From Nocardioides sp. JS614 (GTDB taxonomy: Bacteria; Actinomycetota; Actinomycetes; Propionibacteriales; Nocardioidaceae), in NCBI RefSeq assembly GCF_000015265.1, contig NC_008699.1:2480001-2544000 (forward strand): DNA of 64,000 nucleotides, read 5' to 3'. Shown piece after piece: positions 58,018 to 64,000 of the stretch. The notes under the pieces are model-generated. The model saw only the letters and a list, made by a program, of their open reading frames with translations, did no database searches and was not told the DNA's origin. Both the position numbers and the translations under genes were made by a program. The stretch's first letter is position 1, and every line of letters starts with the position of its first letter.

Positions 58018-58619
58018 CGACCGCCCCCACGATCGGTGTCTTCGCCCTCCAGGGCGACGTCCGCGAGCACCTCGGGATGCTCACCGGCCTCGGTGTCGAG
58101 GCGATCGCCGTACGCCGTCCCGCCGAGCTGGACGTGTGCGCGGGCCTGGTGATCCCAGGTGGCGAGTCGACCACGATGGCCAAGCTGGCTCGCACCTTCG
58201 ACCTGTTCGAGCCGATCCGGCAGCGGATCAAGGAGGGCATGCCCGCCTTCGGGACGTGCGCCGGCATGATCATGCTCGCGGACCGGATCGAGGACGGCAC
58301 CCGCGACCAGGAGACGCTCGGCGGCCTGGACATCACGGTGCGGCGCAACGCGTTCGGGCGCCAGGTCGAGTCGTTCGAGGGTGAGATCGACGTCGTCGGC
58401 CTCGACGCGCCCCTGCACGCGGTCTTCATCCGCGCGCCCTGGGTGGAGGCCGTGGGCGACTCGGTCGAGGTGCTCGCGCGTGTCGAGCAGGGCGAGGCCG
58501 CGGGTAGGATCGTCGCGGTCCGTCAGGGTTCGCTGATGGCGACGTCGTTCCACCCCGAGGTGGGTGGCGACTCCCGGGTCCACCGGCTGTTCGTGGACCT
58601 GGTCACCGAGGAGAGATAG
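58014..58619 (+). CDS. pdxT: pyridoxal 5'-phosphate synthase, glutaminase subunit PdxT
   Basis: A 201-residue class I glutaminase: IGVFALQGDVREHLG, LVIPGGESTTMAKL (oxyanion region), AFGTCAGMI (nucleophile Cys82) and TSFHPEVGGDSR (catalytic His, about 180). It feeds ammonia to PdxS. GTG 58014 overlaps the pdxS stop by 4 bp. Confidence 0.96.
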   Translation: MTTAPTIGVFALQGDVREHLGMLTGLGVEAIAVRRPAELDVCAGLVIPGGESTTMAKLARTFDLFEPIRQRIKEGMPAFGTCAGMIMLADRIEDGTRDQETLGGLDITVRRNAFGRQVESFEGEIDVVGLDAPLHAVFIRAPWVEAVGDSVEVLARVEQGEAAGRIVAVRQGSLMATSFHPEVGGDSRVHRLFVDLVTEER

Positions 58620-58628
58620 GGATACGCC

Positions 58629-59408
58629 ATGTCTGGCCACTCCAAGTGGGCGACCACCAAGCACAAGAAGGCGGCGATCGACGCCAAGCGCGGCAAGCTG
58701 TTCGCCAAGCTGATCAAGAACATCGAGATCGCAGCCAAGATGGGCGGCCCCGACCCGGCCGGCAACCCGACCCTCTACGACGCCATCCAGAAGGCCAAGA
58801 AGCAGTCGGTCCCGAACAAGAACATCGACTCCGCGGTCAAGCGCGGCGGTGGCCTCGAGAGCGGCGGCGTCGACTACGAGACGATCATGTACGAGGCCTA
58901 CGGACCGCAGGGCGTGGCGCTGCTCGTCGAGTGCCTCACCGACAACCGCAACCGCGCGGCGATGGAGGTCCGCACCGCGGTCACCCGCAACGGCGGCACG
59001 ATGGCCGACCCCGGCTCGGTCTCGCGGCTGTTCACCCGCAAGGGCGTCGTGGTGGTCGAGAAGGAGCAGGAGCGCGGCGGCAAGCCCTGGGAGATCAGCG
59101 AGGACGACATCCTCGAGGCGACCCTCGATGCGGGCGCGGAGGAGGTCGACGACCTCGGGGAGAGCTTCGAGATCCAGTCGGAGGCCTCCGACGTCGTCGC
59201 GGTGCGTACGGCGCTGCAGGCCGCGGGCATCGACTACGACTCCGCCGAGGTGCAGTTCGTGGCCACCCTCGACATCCCGGTGGCCGAGACCGACGTCGCG
59301 GGCAAGGTGTTCCGCCTGATCGACGCGGTCGACGACCTGGACGACGTCCAGAACGTGTTCACCAACGCCGACATCCCCGACGACGTCCTGGACTCCATCG
59401 ACGCGTAG
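58629..59408 (+). CDS. yebC: YebC/PmpR-family protein
   Basis: A 259-residue protein starting MSGHSKWATTKHKKAAIDAK, the invariant YebC start, with GPDPAGNPTLYDAIQKAKKQ and the EAYGPQGVALLVECLTDNRN segment. Members act in translation (relief of ribosome stalling at polyproline) and in some species as transcription factors. An insertion (VVVEKEQERGGKPWEISEDD, about 137-156) is slightly longer than in E. coli. It is in the usual place between pdxT and ruvC, but a repeat-flanked gene now separates it from ruvC. Confidence 0.95.
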   Translation: MSGHSKWATTKHKKAAIDAKRGKLFAKLIKNIEIAAKMGGPDPAGNPTLYDAIQKAKKQSVPNKNIDSAVKRGGGLESGGVDYETIMYEAYGPQGVALLVECLTDNRNRAAMEVRTAVTRNGGTMADPGSVSRLFTRKGVVVVEKEQERGGKPWEISEDDILEATLDAGAEEVDDLGESFEIQSEASDVVAVRTALQAAGIDYDSAEVQFVATLDIPVAETDVAGKVFRLIDAVDDLDDVQNVFTNADIPDDVLDSIDA

Positions 59409-59427
59409 CGAGGGCCGGCCGCCGTTC

Positions 59428-59503
59428 GCTGTAACGCCGGGTTACCCCTTGTGCCGACCCTGCTGCAACACGGTGGCTAGCTGGGGTAAACGGGCGTTAC
59501 AGC
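59428..59503. repeat. 76-bp MITE-like repeat, copy 1
   Basis: Begins GCTGTAACGCC and ends GGCGTTACAGC: an inverted repeat of 21 bp with two mismatches at the tips of a 76-bp unit. About 83 percent identical to copy 2 at 60622-60697, in the same orientation, with the same length. Confidence 0.8.
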
Positions 59504-59516
59504 TCGCGGTGGTCGC

Positions 59517-60512
59517 TCAGGGCCCGGTCCGACGGACGACGTACGGCGCGAGGTCGCTGATGTCGGTGCCGAAGCGGGCACAGGTGTCGGCGTGCTCCCG
59601 CAGCAGCCGCTGGCGGGCGGCCCGCGCCCCGGCGCGGCAGTCGAAGGCCGTGATTCTGGAGACCCCGAGTTTGAAGCCGAGGATGAAGTCCTGACGCTCC
59701 TTCTCGTTCCAGAGCACCGCCTCCGGGTCCTGGCCGAGCGCGTTGGCGGCCGTGTACTTGAGTCGTCCGTCCGCCTCGAAGATGTGACGGCCGACCCTCA
59801 TGTCGCACCAGACCGTGCGGCTGCCGTCGGTCAACCCGAACTGGGTCTGGGGGCGGCCGATGCCGAGCGAGGTCACGAAGACCCGAGCCTCGGACTCCAA
59901 CCACGACTCGGCGCCGCGATCGGCGAGCCTGACGGCAGCGTCCATCACTCGGCTGCCAGGCCAGCAGCGCATCGCCTGACGGGCCCGGTCGAGATCGGTG
60001 CAGGTGGCGCCGCGGCGGAGCGCGGCGTCGCAGCACGCGACACCGGCGACCAGCCCGTGCTCGCGCGCCATGTCGAGCGCGGTGCGCGCCGGGTCAAGGA
60101 CCTGCAGGCCGTCGACCACCAGCACCTGGTCGGCGGAGTACGGCGCGAGGTGATGCTTGATGCCGGCGCGGTCTGCGTCACCGTGGACTTTGGGGCGGGT
60201 GACGTGGACGAGCGCCGTCCGGGGGTCCGGGCACCCGAGCTCGAGCACCAAGGCCGCCGAGTCGTGGCTCAGCACGTGGTCGCGCTGCAGAGATTCCTGT
60301 GCGGCCCGGACCCGCAGCAGGGGGCGGCCACGGAACTCGTCGAGCATGTTCCAGTGCTCCGCCTCGACGAACACCCCGCGCCGCATCCGGATCAGCCGGC
60401 CGTGCTTCACCAGGTGTCGCAGGTCGGCATCGTCGAGCCCGGCGGCCCTCGCCCCACGGCGGGTGATCAGACCGTGCCGGTCCGGATGCAGGAGGGGGTA
60501 TCGATCGAACAT
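59517..60512 (-). CDS. AbiEi-type antitoxin-domain protein with a PD-(D/E)XK-like C-terminus
   Basis: A 331-residue protein. The N-terminus (RHGLITRRGARAAGLDDADL, HLVKHGRLIRMRRGVFVEAE; about 12-55) is the winged helix-turn-helix of AbiEi-family antitoxins. The C-terminal part contains WCDMRVGRHIFEADGRLKY (about 235-253), which has the D...E-x-D-G-x-x-K spacing of DUF559/Vsr-like nuclease folds. No AbiEii toxin gene is adjacent, so it is an orphan. It lies between two 76-bp repeats inside the yebC-ruvC gap, opposite in direction to its neighbours, which marks it as an insertion. Confidence 0.75.
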   Translation of the reverse strand: MFDRYPLLHPDRHGLITRRGARAAGLDDADLRHLVKHGRLIRMRRGVFVEAEHWNMLDEFRGRPLLRVRAAQESLQRDHVLSHDSAALVLELGCPDPRTALVHVTRPKVHGDADRAGIKHHLAPYSADQVLVVDGLQVLDPARTALDMAREHGLVAGVACCDAALRRGATCTDLDRARQAMRCWPGSRVMDAAVRLADRGAESWLESEARVFVTSLGIGRPQTQFGLTDGSRTVWCDMRVGRHIFEADGRLKYTAANALGQDPEAVLWNEKERQDFILGFKLGVSRITAFDCRAGARAARQRLLREHADTCARFGTDISDLAPYVVRRTGP

Positions 60513-60621
60513 GCCGGAGAGGCTCGCCCAAGCCGGGGGGCGCTTGCATCGGCGGATTGCGCGGCTGTGGAGAACCTGGATCGCCCGGTCGATGTGGACG
60601 TCCGGCGGGCGCCGTCCGTCA

Positions 60622-60697
60622 GCCGTAACGCCGTGTTACCTCTTCCGCCGACCCCGCTGCAGCATGGTGGGTAGGCAGGGTAAACGGGCGTTACAGC
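60622..60697. repeat. 76-bp MITE-like repeat, copy 2
   Basis: Same length and orientation as copy 1 (59428-59503). Begins GCCGTAACGCC and ends GGCGTTACAGC. The last 18 bases (GTAAACGGGCGTTACAGC) are identical in both copies. Confidence 0.8.
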
Positions 60698-60785
60698 GGT
60701 TCGGGTCCCGGAGCCCGCGGCAGCGGCACGATCCGCAACCCGCGCACCCGGGCGTGTCCTGCAGGCATCGGAGGGACTCGCCGGA

Positions 60786-60811
60786 TAGCGTGGCCTCCGA
60801 ACACCTGTTCG
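60786..60811 (+). promoter_or_regulatory. ruvC promoter with LexA (SOS) box
   Basis: CGAACACCTGTTCG (60798-60811) is a perfect CGAAC-N4-GTTCG box. A -10 TAGCGT (60786-60791) lies just upstream, so LexA would cover the transcription start. 16 bp separate the box from the ruvC ATG. Confidence 0.88.
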
Positions 60812-60827
60812 GACGGAGGCTGGCGGC

Positions 60828-61361
60828 ATGCGCGTGCTCGGGATCGATCCCGGCCTGACCCGCTGTGGGATGGGCGTCGTGGACGGCTCGGTCGGTCGAC
60901 CGCTGACGCTGGTCGACGTGAACGTGCTGCGCACCTCCGCCGATCTACCGGTGCCCGAGCGCCTGGTGACCATCGAGCGGGGCGTGGAGGCCTGGATCGA
61001 GGAGCACGCCCCGGACGCGGTCGCGATCGAGCGGGTCTTCGCCCGGTCCGACGTCAGCACGGTGATGGGCACGGCGCAGGCGAGTGGCGTCGCGATGGTG
61101 GTTGCCGCGCGGCGTGGCCTGCCGATCGGGCTGCACACGCCCAGCGAGGTCAAGGCCGCCGTGTCGGGCAACGGCCGGGCGGGCAAGGCCCAGGTCGGCG
61201 CGATGGTGACCCGGATCCTCCGGCTCGACGTGATGCCCAAGCCGGCCGACGCCGCCGACGCGCTGGCACTGGCCATCACCCACATCTGGCGCGGTGGCGC
61301 CCAGGCCCGGATCGACGCCGCGGTGACCGCAGCCCGACAGCAAGTGAGGAGCAGACGATGA
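60828..61361 (+). CDS. ruvC: Holliday junction resolvase RuvC
   Basis: A 177-residue endonuclease that cuts Holliday junctions. The four acidic catalytic residues are in place: Asp7 (GIDPGLTRCG), Glu68 (VAIERVF), Asp141 and Asp144 (KPADAADALALAITH). ATG 60828 has ACGGAGG upstream. It overlaps ruvA by 4 bp and is under the LexA box just upstream. Confidence 0.97.
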   Translation: MRVLGIDPGLTRCGMGVVDGSVGRPLTLVDVNVLRTSADLPVPERLVTIERGVEAWIEEHAPDAVAIERVFARSDVSTVMGTAQASGVAMVVAARRGLPIGLHTPSEVKAAVSGNGRAGKAQVGAMVTRILRLDVMPKPADAADALALAITHIWRGGAQARIDAAVTAARQQVRSRR

Positions 61362-61960
61362 TCGCGTTCGTGCGCGGCCAGGTGGCGGCCGTGACCCTGT
61401 CGAGCGCCGTGCTCGAGGTCGGCGGCGTCGGCCTCGACATCATGTGCACACCCGGCACGCTGGCCACCCTCCGGGTCGGTCAACAGGCCGCGCTCCCGAC
61501 CAGCATGGTGGTCCGGGAGGACTCCCTGACGCTCTTCGGGTTCGCCGACGAGGACGAGAAGCAGACCTTCGAGCTGTTGCAGACCGCCTCCGGCGTCGGC
61601 CCGAAGCTCGCCCAGGCGATGCTCGCCGTGCTCTCCACCGACGACCTGCGCCTGGCCATCACCGGGGACGACGTCAAGACCCTGACCCGGGTGCCGGGCA
61701 TCGGCCAGAAGGGCGCCCAGCGGATCATCCTGGAGCTCAGGGACCGGATCGGGGCACCCACCGGTGCCGGGCGCTCGGCCGGCGTTCCGGCGCCGGCAGG
61801 AGCCGTCTGGCGAGACCAGGTCCATCAGGGCCTGGTGGGCCTGGGCTGGCCGGTCCGCGACGCCGAGAAGGCCGTGGCTGCCGTCGCCCCCGAGGCGGGC
61901 GACGTCCCGGACGTCGCCGCGCTCTTGCGGGCGGCCCTGCGGACGCTGAGCAAGGCCTGA
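61358..61960 (+). CDS. ruvA: Holliday junction branch-migration protein RuvA
   Basis: A 200-residue RuvA: OB-fold N-terminus (MIAFVRGQVAAVTLSSAVLE), two helix-hairpin-helix motifs (LLQTASGVGPKLAQAML, LTRVPGIGQKGAQRIILEL) and a C-terminal domain III (about 150-200) after a Gly/Ala/Pro linker. It binds junctions as a tetramer and loads RuvB. Confidence 0.97.
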   Translation: MIAFVRGQVAAVTLSSAVLEVGGVGLDIMCTPGTLATLRVGQQAALPTSMVVREDSLTLFGFADEDEKQTFELLQTASGVGPKLAQAMLAVLSTDDLRLAITGDDVKTLTRVPGIGQKGAQRIILELRDRIGAPTGAGRSAGVPAPAGAVWRDQVHQGLVGLGWPVRDAEKAVAAVAPEAGDVPDVAALLRAALRTLSKA

Positions 61961-61964
61961 GCCG

Positions 61965-63047
61965 ATGACGTTCCACGAGGAGGACCTCGACCAGGCCGAG
62001 GAGGTGCACGTCCGCTCGCTCACCGCTGCTGAGGCGGACGGCGACGAGCGGGCCGTCGAGGCGGCGCTGCGGCCGCGCACCCTCGACGAGGTGGTCGGCC
62101 AGGTCCGGGTGCGCGACCAGCTCGGGCTGGTGCTCGAGGCCGCACGCCGGCGTGGCCGGGCTCCCGACCACGTGCTGCTCTCCGGCCCGCCGGGTCTCGG
62201 CAAGACCACGCTGGCGATGATCATCGCCAGCGAGATGGGTGCGCCGCTGCGGCTGACCAGCGGTCCGGCGATCACGCATGCCGGCGACCTGGCCGCGATC
62301 CTCTCCGGCATGAACGAGGGTGACGTCCTCTTCGTCGATGAGATCCACCGGATGTCGCGGCCGGCCGAGGAGATGCTCTACATGGCGATGGAGGACTTCC
62401 GGGTCGACGTCGTCATCGGGAAGGGCCCCGGCGCCACCGCGATCCCGTTGGAGATCCCGCCCTTCACCCTGGTCGGGGCGACCACCCGGGCAGGGCTGCT
62501 GCCCGGCCCGCTTCGAGACCGGTTCGGCTTCACCGCCCACCTGGAGTTCTACGAGCCCGATGAGCTGGACCTGATCGTGCAGCGCTCGGCCCGGCTGCTC
62601 GACGTGCACGTCCTCCCGGACGGGACCGCCGAGATCGCCTCGCGCTCGCGCGGTACGCCGCGGATCGCCAACCGGCTGCTGCGCCGGGTCCGCGACTTCG
62701 CCCAAGTCCGCGCGGACGGCGTGGTCACCTTGCCGGTCGCCCAGGACGCGCTCGACCTCTACGAGGTCGACCAGCTCGGGCTCGACCGGCTGGACCGCGG
62801 CGTCCTGGACGTGCTGTGCCGGCGCTTCGGTGGCGGGCCGGTCGGCATCTCCACCCTGGCCGTGGCGGTCGGTGAGGAGCGCGAGACCGTGGAGGAGGTC
62901 GCGGAGCCCTTCTTGGTCCGCAACGGCTTCTTGGCGCGGACCCCGCGGGGCCGGGTGGCCACCCCGGCCGCCTGGGAGCACCTCGGTCTCACGGCTCCTC
63001 CGACGCTGACACTTCCCGAGAGCGATCCGCCACTCTTCGAGGACTGA
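61965..63047 (+). CDS. ruvB: Holliday junction branch-migration helicase RuvB
   Basis: A 360-residue AAA+ motor. Walker A GPPGLGKT (74-81), Walker B FVDEIHRMSRPAEEML (about 124-139), sensor 1 GATTRAGLLPGPLRDRFG (with arginine finger) and a C-terminal winged helix (GGPVGISTLAVAVGEERETV). It starts 4 bp after ruvA and completes the ruvCAB operon. Confidence 0.97.
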   Translation: MTFHEEDLDQAEEVHVRSLTAAEADGDERAVEAALRPRTLDEVVGQVRVRDQLGLVLEAARRRGRAPDHVLLSGPPGLGKTTLAMIIASEMGAPLRLTSGPAITHAGDLAAILSGMNEGDVLFVDEIHRMSRPAEEMLYMAMEDFRVDVVIGKGPGATAIPLEIPPFTLVGATTRAGLLPGPLRDRFGFTAHLEFYEPDELDLIVQRSARLLDVHVLPDGTAEIASRSRGTPRIANRLLRRVRDFAQVRADGVVTLPVAQDALDLYEVDQLGLDRLDRGVLDVLCRRFGGGPVGISTLAVAVGEERETVEEVAEPFLVRNGFLARTPRGRVATPAAWEHLGLTAPPTLTLPESDPPLFED

Positions 63048-63212
63048 CGCGCCGGGCCGCAGGGGGGCCCGGATTCGCGGCGCCGCCCGCCGGCCCGGTT
63101 ATGCTTGCCCGTCGGCCGGTCCGGTCCGGGTCGCGCACTCGGTGCGCACGCTCGCAATTCCGCCGGCGCCGTGTCGTCCAAGGTCGTTCGAGCTCGTTCG
63201 AGAGGTTGTTCC
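63048..63212 (+). promoter_or_regulatory. probable yajC-secD promoter region
   Basis: A 165-bp gap. TATGCT at 63100-63105 is a good -10 candidate, without a clear -35. A short direct repeat GAGCTCGTTCGAG-like motif (CGTTCGAG twice at about 63185-63202) precedes the gene. Confidence 0.4.
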
Positions 63213-63524
63213 GTGCTGGAGTTGCTGCCGCTTGTCGGCATCGCCCTGCTCTTCTGGTTGTTCATCATCAGGCCGGCCAGTCGGCGGCAGAAGGAACTCG
63301 GACGCATGCAGTCCTCGTTGTCCCTGGGGGACGAGATCGTCCTGACGTCCGGTGTGTACGGCACCGTCCGCGACATCGAGGACGGCCACGTGCTCGTCGA
63401 GATCGCGTCCGGGGTGACCATCAAGGTCGTCCGGGGCGCGGTGGGCAGCATCGCCACCAAGGCCGATGTGCCGGACCTGACCGATGACCGGCCGGAGAGC
63501 GCCTCCGGCCCGGAGGAGAGCTGA
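63213..63524 (+). CDS. yajC: preprotein translocase subunit YajC
   Basis: A 103-residue single-span membrane protein: helix LPLVGIALLFWLFIIRPASR (about 5-24) followed by RRQKELGRMQSSLSLGDEIV and the YajC domain (TSGVYGTVRDIEDGHVLVEI). It associates with SecDF. GTG 63213 has GAGAGG upstream; longer frames upstream lack coding character. secD follows 1 bp later. Confidence 0.93.
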   Translation: MLELLPLVGIALLFWLFIIRPASRRQKELGRMQSSLSLGDEIVLTSGVYGTVRDIEDGHVLVEIASGVTIKVVRGAVGSIATKADVPDLTDDRPESASGPEES

Positions 63525-63525
63525 C

Positions 63526-64000
63526 ATGGCACGCAAGTCGTACCGCCCCGGACGCACCCTGGTGGTGTTCTTCCTGGTGGTGGCGGTCTCCTACGGCCTG
63601 GTGGCCCTCGGCGGCACCTGGAAGCCGGAGCTGGGGCTGGACCTCAAGGGCGGCACCCGGATCATGATGACAGCGACCGGCAACCCCACCTCGGCGAACC
63701 TCAACGAGGCCGCCGGCATCATCGACCAGCGCGTGAACGGCTCGGGTGTCGCCGAGGCCGAGGTGACCACCCAGGGCGGCCGGAACATCATCGTCGAGAT
63801 CCCGGGCCCGACCTCGAACTCGCTCGTCGGCCTGGCGACCCGGACGGCGCAGCTGCGCTTCCGCACCGTCGCCTGCACGAGCCAGACGCCCGGTCCGTGC
63901 GCCACCGGCGCCGCGCCGACGCTGCCGAACGACGGGCCCTCGCTCGCGCCCACGGACGGCGCGACGGGGAACTCCAAGAACCGCCCGGGCTTCCTGGCCA
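63526..64000 (+). CDS. secD: protein translocase subunit SecD, N-terminal part (runs off window)
   Basis: 158 residues are visible. Helix 1 (LVVFFLVVAVSYGLVAL) is followed by the SecD hallmark ELGLDLKGGTRIMMTA (about 36-51) and the start of the periplasmic P1 domain (GIIDQRVNGSGVAEAEVTTQGG). It would act with SecF and YajC in proton-driven protein export. The C-terminal transmembrane part lies outside the window. Confidence 0.95.
   Translation, partial: MARKSYRPGRTLVVFFLVVAVSYGLVALGGTWKPELGLDLKGGTRIMMTATGNPTSANLNEAAGIIDQRVNGSGVAEAEVTTQGGRNIIVEIPGPTSNSLVGLATRTAQLRFRTVACTSQTPGPCATGAAPTLPNDGPSLAPTDGATGNSKNRPGFLA

Noticed and set aside
59428..60697. The 76-bp repeats as integron attC sites
   Set aside because: The tips read TAACGCC/GGCGTTA and do not give the RYYYAAC and GTTRRRY core sites; no integrase is nearby.
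1..64000. CRISPR arrays
   Set aside because: No series of regularly spaced direct repeats was seen; the only short direct repeats are the tRNA terminator copy and the 76-bp pair.

Overview
This window is chromosomal DNA from a high-GC actinobacterium, most likely a member of the Nocardioidaceae/Propionibacteriales; the rank is an inference. Supporting evidence is the very high G+C content, a ClgR-type regulator beside CinA, a DUF3046 gene near recA-recX, an actinobacterial Lhr helicase followed by a Nei/Fpg glycosylase, an SsgA/SsgB-like protein, LexA boxes of the CGAAC-N4-GTTCG type, and many leaderless genes in which a TANNNT hexamer sits 6-9 nt before the start codon. There are no rRNA genes and no CRISPR array.

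Layout. 1-7.4 kb: a GH15 enzyme (cut by the window edge), cinA, clgR, a frameshifted secreted protein, then nei and lhr. 7.5-15.8 kb: accessory genes, including a lipoprotein, an SPW membrane protein with a TetR regulator, an Eis-like acetyltransferase, a YcaQ-like protein, RidA, a deletion scar joining two broken genes, a DinB-methyltransferase fusion, DUF3046, an MFS transporter and MTA phosphorylase. 16.5-18.4 kb: recA-recX, with both a LexA box and a RecA-NDp (PafBC-type) promoter. 18.4-21.6 kb: a tightly overlapping run of phosphoribosyltransferase, GNAT, PPK2, HipA-like kinase and DUF3037. 21.6-25.3 kb: sulfate assimilation genes (sulfite reductase, Zn-ribbon protein, cysH, CbiX-like chelatase) preceded by a cysteine-containing leader peptide. 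25.4-32.8 kb: glyA, an AidB-like acyl-CoA dehydrogenase, a YihY/BrkB membrane protein, a K+ channel and a MASE1-PAS histidine kinase. 33.2-39.9 kb: a 2-oxoacid:ferredoxin oxidoreductase cluster flanked by two related small proteins and a zinc alcohol dehydrogenase, with DosR/DevR-like palindromes in front of each transcription unit. 40.0-43.4 kb: a HipBA module and an IS110/IS1111-type insertion sequence. 43.4-45.4 kb: tRNA-Val, -Cys, -Gly and -Val genes, a pabC-like gene and an ssgB-like gene.

45.9-64.0 kb carries the conserved actinobacterial order thrS-HIT-(...)-pgsA-pdxS-pdxT-yebC-ruvC-ruvA-ruvB-yajC-secD. It is interrupted twice. A roughly 7.5 kb xylose block (inositol monophosphatase, ABM protein, xylA, an ABC transporter, a ROK repressor) lies between HIT and pgsA. 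An AbiEi-like gene flanked by two 76-bp repeats lies between yebC and ruvC.

Regulatory themes visible in the DNA are: symmetric divergent leaderless promoters (three gene pairs), two layers of DNA-damage control (LexA at recA and ruvC; PafBC-type at recA and lhr), a probable hypoxia/redox regulon at 33-40 kb, and ROK plus CRP-like control of xylose genes.
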